Assembly: GCF_036241575.1 (NCBI RefSeq)
Contig: NZ_CP108455.1
Coordinates: 4,839,501-4,903,500 of the forward strand
Reading direction: 5' to 3'
Length of the DNA stretch: 64,000 nucleotides
From: Streptomyces sp. NBC_01267
GTDB taxonomy: Bacteria; Actinomycetota; Actinomycetes; Streptomycetales; Streptomycetaceae
A model generated the notes under the pieces. That model saw only the letters and a program-made list of their open reading frames with translations. It ran no database searches and had not been told where the DNA came from. Below, piece after piece: positions 25,936 to 33,876 of this stretch. Every line of letters starts with the position of its first letter. Position 1 is the stretch's first letter. Position numbers and translations under genes: made by a program.

Positions 25936-27540
25936 ATGAAGACAATCAAAGGATCGGTGCCCCTGACCGTAGGGGTGGGGGTCGTGGCTGCTGCCGCGCT
26001 GCTCACCGTCGCGGTCTGGCCGGACGACGACACGTACGGCGGGAGCGGGCCCGCGAGCCGTGGACCGGCGGTGGACTCCTCCGCGTCCGGCTCCGCGTCG
26101 GCGCGGACGTATCCGCTCTCCGCGGCGCCCCGCACCATCCCCTCGGTACGCGAGCACGGCCCGGCACGCGGTCCGGGGTGGCGCCCGCAGAAGGACTCCC
26201 GGGTACTGGTCGCCGAGGGCAGCAAGGGACTCACGGACGAGGGCAAGCTCCTCGCGCACGAGCTGAAACTCGGTTACGCGTACGGCGGCAAGGCCCACGC
26301 CGGTGACATCGAACTCGCCCTGGCGCCGGACTCGAAGGCGCCCCGGGAGTCGTACACCCTCACCGCCCGCGACCAGCAGGTCAAGATCACCGGGCCCGAC
26401 GAGGCCGGTGTCTTCTACGGCACCCGCACGGTCAAGCAGTCGGTGCTGGCGGACGGTCAGGTGCCGGAGGGCGTCGTGCACGACCAGCCCGACCGGCCGC
26501 AGCGCGGGCTGAACCTCGACATCGCCCGCAAGCCCTACAGCGCGAGCTGGATCGAGGACCGGGTGCGGGAGATGGCCGACCTCAAGCTCAACCAGCTGTG
26601 CCTGCACTTCTCCGACGACCAGGGCTTCCGCATCGCGTCGAGCTCCGACCCCGCGGTGGTCTCGCCCGACCACCTCAGCAAGGCCCAGGTCACCAAGATC
26701 GTCTCTCTCGCGTCGAGCCTGCACATCACGGTCGTCCCGGAGATCGACTCGCCGGGACATCTGGGCGCCGTGATCAAGGCGCATCCGGGCATCCAGCTGA
26801 AGAACGTCAACGGCGTCGCCACGCCCGGCGCGGTCGACATCTCGAACCCGGAGTCGGGACGCGTCGTCGACCAGCTGATCCATGAGTACGAGGGGCTCTT
26901 CCCCGGTGCGTACTGGCACCTCGGCGGCGACGAGTACCAGGCGCTGATGGCGAAGAACCCGGAGGCCTCCTATCCGCAGCTGGCCCAGGCCGCCCATAAG
27001 AAGTACGGCTCCAACGGCACGATCAAGGACCTGGCCACCGGCTGGCTGAACGACCGGGCGGCGGTCGTCATCAAGGACAAGAAGACGCCCAAGGCCTGGA
27101 ACGACGGCTTCTACAGCGGCGTCTCGGTCGCCGCGAACCCGGCCATCGAGGCCGAGTACTGGACGGGCAAGGAGTACGGGGCCCGGCCGCCCGTCGACTA
27201 TCTGAGCACCGGCCGGAAGATGATGAACCTCAACGACGAGTACCTCTATTACGTACTCGGCCAGCCGAACGACTTCACCTACCCGACGGGCAAGCGGATC
27301 TACGAGCAGTGGACCCCGCTGGTCATGCGCGGCACGACACCGGTTCCGTCGAAGTACTCGCACCTCATCCTGGGCGGCCGGTTCGCCGTGTGGGGCGACA
27401 TCGCGAACGCGCAGACCCCGGCGCAGGTCGCCGCGGGCATCCGGATGCCGCTGATGGCGACGGCCCAGAAGCTGTGGGACCCGGACAAGCCGAAACTGAC
27501 CTGGACGCAGTTCGGGAAGCTGGCGGCGAAGGTGGGCTGA
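25936..27540 (+). CDS. Secreted beta-N-acetylhexosaminidase (GH20)
   Basis: A 534-residue exported glycoside hydrolase family 20 enzyme. It has an N-terminal signal or membrane anchor (LTVGVGVVAAAALLTVAVW), a GH20b-like domain (about 70-185) and the catalytic TIM barrel from about 190. The substrate-assisted catalytic pair is the Asp-Glu in WHLGGDEYQ, and LCLHFSDDQGFR and PEIDSPGHLGA are typical barrel strands. It releases terminal GlcNAc from chitooligosaccharides or wall fragments. The ribosome site GGGAGG at 25920 supports the ATG. No chitin operon is attached. Confidence 0.92.
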   Translation: MKTIKGSVPLTVGVGVVAAAALLTVAVWPDDDTYGGSGPASRGPAVDSSASGSASARTYPLSAAPRTIPSVREHGPARGPGWRPQKDSRVLVAEGSKGLTDEGKLLAHELKLGYAYGGKAHAGDIELALAPDSKAPRESYTLTARDQQVKITGPDEAGVFYGTRTVKQSVLADGQVPEGVVHDQPDRPQRGLNLDIARKPYSASWIEDRVREMADLKLNQLCLHFSDDQGFRIASSSDPAVVSPDHLSKAQVTKIVSLASSLHITVVPEIDSPGHLGAVIKAHPGIQLKNVNGVATPGAVDISNPESGRVVDQLIHEYEGLFPGAYWHLGGDEYQALMAKNPEASYPQLAQAAHKKYGSNGTIKDLATGWLNDRAAVVIKDKKTPKAWNDGFYSGVSVAANPAIEAEYWTGKEYGARPPVDYLSTGRKMMNLNDEYLYYVLGQPNDFTYPTGKRIYEQWTPLVMRGTTPVPSKYSHLILGGRFAVWGDIANAQTPAQVAAGIRMPLMATAQKLWDPDKPKLTWTQFGKLAAKVG

Positions 27541-27784
27541 TCCGGGTGCGCCGCCGGGGTGGGACTCCGGGGTGAGGTGCCCGCGGTGTCCGGACGCGGT
27601 GCCGGGGCCGCTCACCCCTACGGAGGTATCCGCCCGTTCTGCCGGGGTGGCGGAGACACACAGGTCAGGACCGCTTTTCCCGGGCAGGCAGGCGCTACTC
27701 CGAGTGAGGTGGCGATTGCGCGGTGCAGGTGGCCTTCGCAAGGTGGCGGGAGTACCTCTCGCGGCTCCGAAAGGAACGTTCTCC

Positions 27785-28213
27785 ATGCGAATGTCCCCGA
27801 AGGCCGGCCTCCTCGTCACCTCCGCCGCCTGCGGCGCGCTCACCCTGGGCGCAGCCGGGCCTGCGGCGTACGCGGCCGTCGGCGAACCGCCCGCAGCGAG
27901 CGCACCGCCCGCAGCGAGCGCACCGCCCGCGGCGAGCGCACCGGCCGCGCCGGACCCGGGTGCCGCGCTCAAGGCGAAGGCGGCGGCCGGTCTCCGGGCC
28001 AAGGTCGACGCCCTGGTGAAGGCGTCCACGAGCGGCAAACCCGCGGAAGTCACCGCCGCGGCCCAGGCCGTGGTGGCCGCCCAGGTGAACGTCCTCGCCT
28101 CCATCGTGCTCGGCGGCGGCCTCCCGGCCGCCCACCTGCCGGCCCTGCCGACGCTGCCCAAGGTGCCCGGCGTGCCCCAGTTGCCCGCGGCCCCGGGCCT
28201 GCCGCTCTCCTGA
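27785..28213 (+). CDS. Small secreted Ala/Pro-rich protein
   Basis: A 142-residue precursor with a clear signal peptide cleaved after about AAYAA. The mature protein starts with a low-complexity segment made of three PPAASA repeats, continues into a helical Ala/Lys region (ALKAKAAAGLRAKVDALVKA) and ends in a Leu/Pro-rich tail (LPALPTLPKVPGVPQLPAAPGLPLS). No family recognised and no cysteines. The ribosome site AAAGGAAC precedes the ATG. It follows the GH20 gene by 244 bp in which I see no other gene. Confidence 0.72.
   Translation: MRMSPKAGLLVTSAACGALTLGAAGPAAYAAVGEPPAASAPPAASAPPAASAPAAPDPGAALKAKAAAGLRAKVDALVKASTSGKPAEVTAAAQAVVAAQVNVLASIVLGGGLPAAHLPALPTLPKVPGVPQLPAAPGLPLS
27886..27939. repeat. 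In-frame 18-bp repeat (three copies) in the secreted Ala/Pro protein
   Basis: Copies at 27886-27903, 27904-27921 and 27922-27939 (unit ACCGCCCGCAGCGAGCGC) encode PPAASA each time. The first two are identical. The period is a multiple of three, so copy-number change would keep the frame. Confidence 0.85.
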
Positions 28214-28378
28214 CCCGCTCTTCTGACCCGCCGTCCGGACCACGCATGAGCGGGGCCCGCGGTGCCGTCCGACGGTGCCCCGCGCCTTCGCGGTCACCGG
28301 TGACGGGTGTCCGGGGGTGTGCGGGTGGGCTTCGTCACTCGGCGGGCGTCAGCGCCCCGCGCGTCGTAGCGTCCAAGA

Positions 28379-28633
28379 ATGGACTTCAACATCACCGCGG
28401 AGGAAGAAGCGCTGCTCCTCCGTATCCGTGAGCACCTGCACGCAGGCAACAGGCCCGGCGAGGCCGAACTCGCGGCCGAACTCGGCGACGACGTACGGGC
28501 GCAGGTGCGCAGCCTCGGCGCACGCGGCTGGCTCGTCGTGCGGCCCGGGTCCGGCGGTGAGGTCTACGTCGAAGGGCTCTCGACCCTCGCGGAGTCGGCG
28601 CTGTCGAACCGGCGGGACGTGGGCGACCGCTGA
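28379..28633 (+). CDS. Small winged-helix-like hypothetical protein
   Basis: An 84-residue acidic protein. The pattern TAEEEALLLRIREHLHAGNRPGEAELAAELGDDVRAQVRSLGARGWL (a span covering residues 6-52) reads as a compact helix-turn-helix followed by a wing strand (VVRPGSGGEVYVEG). This resembles the DNA-binding half of a GntR or MarR fold, but no partner domain is present. A TAGCGT hexamer lies 6 nt before the ATG with no ribosome site, suggesting a leaderless mRNA. It is convergent with the gene at 28673. Confidence 0.68.
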   Translation: MDFNITAEEEALLLRIREHLHAGNRPGEAELAAELGDDVRAQVRSLGARGWLVVRPGSGGEVYVEGLSTLAESALSNRRDVGDR

Positions 28634-28672
28634 GGGGCTGCGGGGTGACCCGGGGGAGCGTTCCGGCACCCG

Positions 28673-28909
28673 TCAGACGAGCAGTTGCAGCAGGTGCGCG
28701 CAGGCGTCCGGTTCGGTCGCGTACCGGCCGATGATCTCGTACAGGCCCCGTTCGAACGCGCCGGTCTCCCACGCCCCGCCGTCCGGAGTCCTCCGCAGGA
28801 AGAGGAAGTCGGGGGGCGTGGGGACCGGTTCATGGACCCCCTCGATGCGGTAGTAGCCGTCGGGCACTCCCGCCGTGCGCAGTGCGGCGTGCAGTTCGTG
28901 GCGGTCCAT
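28673..28909 (-). CDS. Probable immunity-type partner of the TNT toxin
   Basis: A 78-residue cytosolic protein beginning DRHELHAALRTAGVPDGYYRIEG and ending RGLYEIIGRYATEPDACAHLLQLLV. That last pattern (Arg-Gly-x-Tyr, Phe/Tyr-Ala-Thr-Glu-x-x-Ala-Cys) recurs, in my recollection, in small immunity proteins of actinobacterial toxins. There is no signal peptide. Its start is 7 bp after the stop of the secreted TNT-domain gene on the same strand, the usual toxin-immunity order. Assignment as immunity protein is inference from position, size and pattern. The mycobacterial TNT immunity factor is considerably larger. Confidence 0.55.
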   Translation of the reverse strand: MDRHELHAALRTAGVPDGYYRIEGVHEPVPTPPDFLFLRRTPDGGAWETGAFERGLYEIIGRYATEPDACAHLLQLLV

Positions 28910-28916
28910 GGGCGTC

Positions 28917-29615
28917 CTACTTGCCGGTCGTGGTGGCGTACCCGAGGTAGTGATGGTCCAGCAGCCACTTCACGTTCAGCCGCTGGCCCTCGCCCGGGTT
29001 CAGGAACACCTGGTCGAGCTTGATCTGCTGCCCGCCGCCGGGCTGCTCGAACCAGGGGGCGATGCCGCCCTGCCACACCCAGAACGGCTTGGTGACCTTG
29101 TAGACGTGATAGTCGCAGGGCATCGTGGCGTCACGGGTGTTGAGGCTCTGCGGGGGCAGCGCCCGCTTGGCGTACGAGTCACCGGCGGGCGCGAGGTACG
29201 AACCGTACTCGGAACCGAAGCGGTCCAGACGCTCGCCGGTGCGGAGCTTCGAAGGCTCCTTGTCCACCTGGCCGTTGACCTCCTTGAACCCGTCGTTCGG
29301 CGGGTACTTCCAGCTGCCCGTGTCCGCGGGTCCCTCCCAGTACTTCGCCAGGAAAGCCGACGGGGACAGCTGCCCGGTCCGCTTGTACCCCTTGAGCAGG
29401 GGGCCCACCGGCTTCTCGTGCTTCGTCGGCAGCCACTGCGGCCCGAGCCGGGAGTCGCCGTGGAACTCCCCGGAGCAGGGGGCGTGCCGCTGCGCGACGG
29501 CCGGAGTCCGGTCCGCCTGCTGCGGGGGCGGCGGAGCGGCGCTCGCAGCAGCGGGAGCCACCACGGTCGCCGCGGTGATGGTGAGCGCGGCGAGAACGGT
29601 GCGAATTCGGTTCAC
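28917..29615 (-). CDS. Secreted TNT-domain protein (predicted NAD+ glycohydrolase toxin)
   Basis: A 232-residue precursor: a signal peptide (MNRIRTVLAALTITAATVVAPAAASA) followed by one domain that reads as TNT, the NAD+-glycohydrolase of the tuberculosis necrotizing toxin. Conserved features are LDRFGSEYGSYLAPAGD, then KRALPPQSL with the functional arginine position, YHVYKVTKPFWVWQGGIAPWF and the PGGGQQ glutamine motif. Two cysteines (APCSGEF, MPCDYH) could form a disulfide. It would act outside the cell or on neighbours, depleting NAD+. The start is GTG 29615 with AAGGGGA upstream. A small immunity-like gene follows. Confidence 0.8.
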   Translation of the reverse strand: MNRIRTVLAALTITAATVVAPAAASAAPPPPQQADRTPAVAQRHAPCSGEFHGDSRLGPQWLPTKHEKPVGPLLKGYKRTGQLSPSAFLAKYWEGPADTGSWKYPPNDGFKEVNGQVDKEPSKLRTGERLDRFGSEYGSYLAPAGDSYAKRALPPQSLNTRDATMPCDYHVYKVTKPFWVWQGGIAPWFEQPGGGQQIKLDQVFLNPGEGQRLNVKWLLDHHYLGYATTTGK

Positions 29616-30004
29616 TCAAGGTCCCCTTGTGTACTGAGGCCCGATTGGGCTGTATCACGCAAGGTAGCTGATCGGTCACGTTCTGCGGGGGGCTTTGCGA
29701 CAGGGGGGCGCAATACGGCAGTTGGGTGCGCTCGCGGGTCGTGCGAGGCTCGGCCGGTTCCGGCGTCCAGGTGCGGTCCCGGGGGGCCGGTGTGGAAGCG
29801 TGCGCGGTGGGGTCCGATGCGCGGGGGCGTGTGCGCCGGATGACCTGACGGAGTGTGTTTTGTCCGCTTTCTGTAACGCGGCGAAGTTTCTCCGGCTGTC
29901 CTGCCCGGTGCGGTTCAGAGTGTGGATGTCCGGCGCAGAGCCGGAAGTTCATCTGCACCATGCGTGGGCCGACCGGCGTACGCATGCCCTGATCTGGGGG
30001 TTCC
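29616..30004. other. 389-bp divergent intergenic region
   Basis: Separates the TNT toxin (minus) from the lamin-tail gene (plus). It must hold both promoters. I see no coding sequence, no long inverted repeat and no tandem array. The last 10 bp contain a G-rich ribosome site for 30005. Confidence 0.6.
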
Positions 30005-30484
30005 ATGTCGTCTTTGTCTTCGGGTTCCCGTCTCGCCGCAGTTGTGCTGGCCTCCGGGGCCCTGCTCGCCGCCGCCTTCCCGGCAGCGGCGACCGGCCAT
30101 CACCACAACCACCCCGCACCGCACCCCGAGCGGTCCGTGGTCGCGCTCGGCGCCGTCCACTTCAACGGTCCGGGCCGTGGCCACCGCCCCGGCCAGGGCC
30201 TGGACGCCGAGTGGGTCACGGTCACGAACAACTCCCGCAGGCCGGTGGAGCTGAAGGGCTGGACGCTGAGCGACGCGCAGCACCACTCCTACCGCTTCCA
30301 CGCGCTGCGTCTCGGCGCCCACAAGTCGGTGAAGGTCCACACCGGCACCGGCCGTGACAACGGGCGCGACGTCTACCAGAACCGGCACGCCTCGATCTGG
30401 GACCGGGCCGGGGACACCGCGACCCTGCGCAACGCGCGCGGCCGGATCACGGACACCGAGAGCTGGGGGCGCCATCACCGCTGA
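30005..30484 (+). CDS. Secreted lamin-tail domain protein
   Basis: A 159-residue exported protein. After a signal peptide (LAAVVLASGALLAAAFPAAATG) and a His-rich stretch comes a lamin-tail immunoglobulin-like domain: DAEWVTVTNNSRRPVELKGWTLSDAQHHSYRF and VKVHTGTGRDN, closing with WDRAGDTATLRNARGRITDTESWG. Such bacterial domains often decorate secreted nucleases and surface proteins; here it stands alone. Charged His/Arg content is high. It is divergent from the TNT gene. A terminator hairpin lies 28 bp after the stop. Confidence 0.88.
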   Translation: MSSLSSGSRLAAVVLASGALLAAAFPAAATGHHHNHPAPHPERSVVALGAVHFNGPGRGHRPGQGLDAEWVTVTNNSRRPVELKGWTLSDAQHHSYRFHALRLGAHKSVKVHTGTGRDNGRDVYQNRHASIWDRAGDTATLRNARGRITDTESWGRHHR

Positions 30485-30511
30485 CCGTCGAGGTGACATG
30501 AGGTGACATCG

Positions 30512-30543
30512 GTGCGCCACGAGTGGTCCCGCTCGTGGCGCAC
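30512..30543 (+). terminator. 12-bp stem terminator after the lamin-tail gene
   Basis: GTGCGCCACGAG (30512-30523) pairs with 30532-30543 around an 8-nt loop. A 10-bp direct repeat (GAGGTGACAT at 30490 and 30500) lies just before it. The rest of the 309-bp gap to 30794 holds the sigma promoter and nothing else I can name. Confidence 0.82.
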
Positions 30544-30739
30544 TGCTGTGCCGCCACGGGGAATTCCACCGGCGATGTCCGGGACCGGGAGACGACCGGG
30601 GCCGCCACCCCCCACAGGAGAGGCCCCGGTCGCCGTCCGCGGGAGCCGCGGAACGGTCCCGTATACCTTTCAGCGCCGGGCGTGCGTTTTCTGTCACACC
30701 GCGCAGAGTCAGTGAGCTGTTGCTGGTTGTACAAGTCGT

Positions 30740-30768
30740 GGACGAAGGCCGGGCGAGGCCGTAGCGTG
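30740..30768 (+). promoter_or_regulatory. Candidate promoter of the ECF sigma/anti-sigma operon
   Basis: TGGACG (30740-30745) and TAGCGT (30763-30768) with an exact 17-nt spacer fit a vegetative-type Streptomyces promoter. Predicted start is near 30776, 18 bp before the GTG. Confidence 0.55.
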
Positions 30769-30793
30769 ACGGATCGCGCGAGGCAGCGCGGCA

Positions 30794-31513
30794 GTGGCGA
30801 CCAGCTGCGGATCGGGGAGCAGTGCGGCGGGACGGGTTGAGGAAGTGCTGGGGGACGACGCGGGGCTGACCGCCGCGGTGCTCGCGGCGCAGGACGGGGA
30901 CGAAGACGCCTTCCGGACTGTGTACCGCGCCGTGCACCCGCGGCTGCTCGGCTATGTACGGACACTGGTCGGCGACCCGGACGCCGAGGACGTCGCTTCG
31001 GAGGCGTGGCTGCAGATCGCCCGCGACCTGCAGCGGTTCAGTGGTGACGCGGACCGGTTCCGCGGCTGGGCGGCGCGCATAGCCCGTAACCGCGCGCTGG
31101 ACCATATACGGATGCGGGGCAGGCGCCCCGCCACCGGCGGTGACGAGTCCGAACTCGCGGGGGAGCCCGGCGATGCGGACACCGCGGGCGAGGCCATCGA
31201 AGCCCTGGCCACCGGCCGGACGATGCGGCTCATCGCCCAGCTCCCGCAGGACCAGGCCGAGGCGGTCGTCCTGCGGGTCGTCGTCGGGCTCGACGCCAAG
31301 ACCGCGGCCAGGACGCTCGGCAAGCGGCCCGGCGCGGTGCGGACCGCCGCGCACCGCGGACTGAAGCGGCTCGCCGAACTCCTGGGCCCGGACGCCGACC
31401 CGCACGGACCCGACGGCGCGTCCGTGGGCATCGCCGAGCGCCCCCCGCGCGAGGGCGCGGCGGCCGCGGTCGGTGTGACGCATTCGCGTCCGTGGACGCA
31501 GAAGGACATGTGA
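30794..31513 (+). CDS. ECF RNA polymerase sigma factor
   Basis: A 239-residue sigma-70 family ECF protein. Region 2 is AFRTVYRAVHPRLLGYVRTLVGDPDAEDVASEAWLQIARDL with the FRGWAARIARNRALDHIR melting segment. Region 4 is LIAQLPQDQAEAVVLRVVVGLDAKTAARTLGKRPGAVRTAAHRGLKRL. The C-terminal 45 residues are an extra tail. It is coupled by a TGATG overlap to a membrane protein that is its likely anti-sigma factor. GTG 30794 is used as start; GTG 30845 is possible. Confidence 0.9.
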   Translation: MATSCGSGSSAAGRVEEVLGDDAGLTAAVLAAQDGDEDAFRTVYRAVHPRLLGYVRTLVGDPDAEDVASEAWLQIARDLQRFSGDADRFRGWAARIARNRALDHIRMRGRRPATGGDESELAGEPGDADTAGEAIEALATGRTMRLIAQLPQDQAEAVVLRVVVGLDAKTAARTLGKRPGAVRTAAHRGLKRLAELLGPDADPHGPDGASVGIAERPPREGAAAAVGVTHSRPWTQKDM

Positions 31514-32529
31514 TGGCCGACGAGCGGTGTGAATGGCTTGACAAGGACACTGCGGAGCGATTGCTGCGCGGTGAGCCGGTCGGTGCCGTCGACGATCAGG
31601 CAAGGGCGCGGGCCGCGCGGCTGTATGCCGCGCTGGACAGTGCGGCCCGGCCGGCCACGTACCCCGAGATCGGTGAACTCCCCGGTGAGAAGGGTGCGTT
31701 GGAGGCGTTCCGGCTGGCCAGGGACGAGCCGGGGACGCTGGGGCGGGTACGGCTCGGCTCAGCGGTCGGGGTCGGGACCGGGGCCGGGGTCGGGGGGCGG
31801 TTGCGCGGACCTGTGCGGTTCAGCATCGCCGCCGTGGTGGCCGGATGTGCACTGAGCGGGGTCGCGGTCGCCGCGGGGACGGGCCTGCTGCCCTCGCCCT
31901 TCGGCCGCAGCGAACCCATGCCCGCCTCCTCGGTGTCCGGGGTCGCGACACCCAGCCCGCTCATCTCCGAATCGCCGACGGACGACGCCACGGGTGCGTC
32001 GCCGGGTCCCGGGACCGGCTCACCGGCCGACGACGCCCCCGACGGCCGGACCGCGCCGCCCGCCGGACACGAGGACGACGACGGCGGGCACAGCGGGAAC
32101 ACCGACCGGGCCGAGGACGCGGGCAAGGGTCTTGGCGCAGGCGGCAAGGGCAAGGCGAACGGTAAGGGCAGCGGCAAGGCCGACGGCAAGGAGAAGTGGG
32201 CACCCGCCGGCGGTAACAACCACACCTCCGGGGACGTCTACCGCAGGCTCGCTTCGGCCTGCCGCGACTACCGCGCGGGACACGTCGACAGCGAGCGCAG
32301 GCGGAGACTGGAGTCGGAGGCCCGCGGGGCGGAGAAGGTCGCGAAGTTCTGCGACCGGCTGCTGGGCCCCGGCCGCGGACCCGACCACCCCATTTCCTAC
32401 GTGCCGGCGCCGCCCCTCTCCTCCGCGAGCCCCGCTCCGTCACCCTCGCCCTCGGCCAGCCTTCCGGTGACACCCCAGCCGGGTGACGGAGGCGGCGGGA
32501 AGGCCTCCGCGGGCTCGAGCGACTCGTAG
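31513..32529 (+). CDS. Membrane protein, probable anti-sigma partner
   Basis: A 338-residue protein. The N-terminal cytosolic part (about 1-95) starts ADERCEWLDKDTAERLLRGEPV, then one transmembrane helix (about 102-122; FSIAAVVAGCALSGVAVAAGTG). The outer part is Pro/Ser/Thr-rich, then Gly/Lys-rich, then a short helical region with CRDYRAGH and KFCDRLLG whose two cysteines may pair. The tail is Ser/Pro-rich. There is no HxxxCxxC zinc motif, so it is a non-canonical anti-sigma factor assigned by one-base overlap with the sigma gene, topology and order. Confidence 0.75.
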   Translation: MADERCEWLDKDTAERLLRGEPVGAVDDQARARAARLYAALDSAARPATYPEIGELPGEKGALEAFRLARDEPGTLGRVRLGSAVGVGTGAGVGGRLRGPVRFSIAAVVAGCALSGVAVAAGTGLLPSPFGRSEPMPASSVSGVATPSPLISESPTDDATGASPGPGTGSPADDAPDGRTAPPAGHEDDDGGHSGNTDRAEDAGKGLGAGGKGKANGKGSGKADGKEKWAPAGGNNHTSGDVYRRLASACRDYRAGHVDSERRRRLESEARGAEKVAKFCDRLLGPGRGPDHPISYVPAPPLSSASPAPSPSPSASLPVTPQPGDGGGGKASAGSSDS

Positions 32530-32675
32530 GCGCGCGGAGCTTGTCCGGCGGATCAGCGCCGGACGGGACCCGGGTGTGACACTTTCCGAGCGTCCGGCGC
32601 AGTACAGAGTGAGCCGACTGGTCATCGGCCGCGTGTGAGCCGGGGTTCCCCCCGTACCTTCGGCTCCGCGCAACC

Positions 32676-32714
32676 GGCGCGGGTGGGTTACGTTCCCCCG
32701 GACCCACCCGCGCC
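32676..32714. terminator. Bidirectional 12-bp stem terminator
   Basis: GGCGCGGGTGGG (32676-32687) pairs with 32703-32714 across a 15-nt loop. It sits between the convergent anti-sigma and L,D-transpeptidase genes. Confidence 0.82.
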
Positions 32715-32744
32715 CCCAACTCCTCCGGCTCCTCCGGGCGCTCC

Positions 32745-33635
32745 TCACCTGTAGACGACGACCTTGTCGCCGGTCCGCACCTGGTCGAAGAGCGACGCGA
32801 TCTTCGCCTCGTCCCGGACGTTGACGCAGCCGTGCGAGGCGCCGTTGTAGCCGCGCGCCGCGAAGTCCGACGAGTAGTGCACCGCTTGGCCGCCGCTGAA
32901 GAACATCGCGTACGGCATGGCCGTGTGGTAGATCGTCGAGACGTGGTGCCTGCTCTTGAAGTCGACGTGGAAGGTGCCTTCGCGGGTCGGCGTGTACTGC
33001 GAGCCGAAGCGCACATCCATCGTCGAGAGCACCTTGCCGTCGTTGACCCAGCTCAGGCTGCGGCTGGTCTTGCTGATGCAGAGCACCCGGCCCTTCAGGC
33101 AGCGCGGATCGAGCTTGGCCGGATGAACGCTGCCCTTCGTGCCGTTCAGCTCGTCGCGCGTCGGGGTCCGGGTCATCGTCAGCAGCTTCTGCCAGGTGAC
33201 GGTGTCCGTGGCGCCGGTGGCGGCGAGGCCCCGTTTGTCCTGGAAGCCCTTGACCGCGGCGGCGGTCACCGGTCCGTACGTCCCCGTCGGCGTCCCGCCG
33301 AACCAGGCGATCTGCCGCAGCCTGGCCTGGAGTTCGCGCACCTGCTTGCCGGTGGCGCCGCTCGCCATCAGCGTCCTGCCGGGCGGGGGCGGCGTGGGCT
33401 TCGCGGGCGTCCCGGACGTCTCGGACGCTGATGGGGTGGGTCTCGGCTTGGGTGCGGCGCTGCCCGGCGAGCGGGTGGCCGGGGCGTCCGGTGACCCGGA
33501 AGCCGTGGTCCGGCCCGCACCCCCGGGTTTCCCGTCGCCCGCGTCCGCCGTCTTCGCCGTCTCCACGGAACAGCTCGCCGTCACGGCCACCACCGCCGCA
33601 GCGGCAACTGCTCTGCACAGCAACATCTTCTGCAT
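32745..33635 (-). CDS. Peptidoglycan-binding L,D-transpeptidase (YkuD)
   Basis: A 296-residue exported protein with a putative lipobox ending at Cys22 (VTASC), a Pro/Ser/Thr-rich linker to about residue 85, a peptidoglycan-binding domain 1 (GKQVRELQARLRQIAWFGGTPTGTYGPVTAAAVKGFQ, a span) and a YkuD catalytic domain. The active site SHGCVNVR with the preceding HYSSDF histidine is intact. It makes 3-3 cross-links or attaches proteins in the cell wall. The same family recurs at 59760 without a clear lipobox. Confidence 0.92.
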   Translation of the reverse strand: MQKMLLCRAVAAAAVVAVTASCSVETAKTADAGDGKPGGAGRTTASGSPDAPATRSPGSAAPKPRPTPSASETSGTPAKPTPPPPGRTLMASGATGKQVRELQARLRQIAWFGGTPTGTYGPVTAAAVKGFQDKRGLAATGATDTVTWQKLLTMTRTPTRDELNGTKGSVHPAKLDPRCLKGRVLCISKTSRSLSWVNDGKVLSTMDVRFGSQYTPTREGTFHVDFKSRHHVSTIYHTAMPYAMFFSGGQAVHYSSDFAARGYNGASHGCVNVRDEAKIASLFDQVRTGDKVVVYR

Positions 33636-33876
33636 CTACGCCCCCTCGTCTCTCCGGTGCCACTCGGGCCACTCGGCGCCACTCGGCGCTCCTGGTGTTC
33701 CTGGTGTTCCCTGGGACTGATTCCCGCTCCGGGCGGTTGCGAAAGCCAGGAGAAGGCCACGGCTGTGAGCAAGGTCCCAGCGTGTGCGACTCCACCCGCC
33801 GCACACCCCCCGCTACAGTCCGTCGCGAGGACCGGGACCTACCAACAGGTAACTTCTCAGCGGGAGGCAGCAGCAG

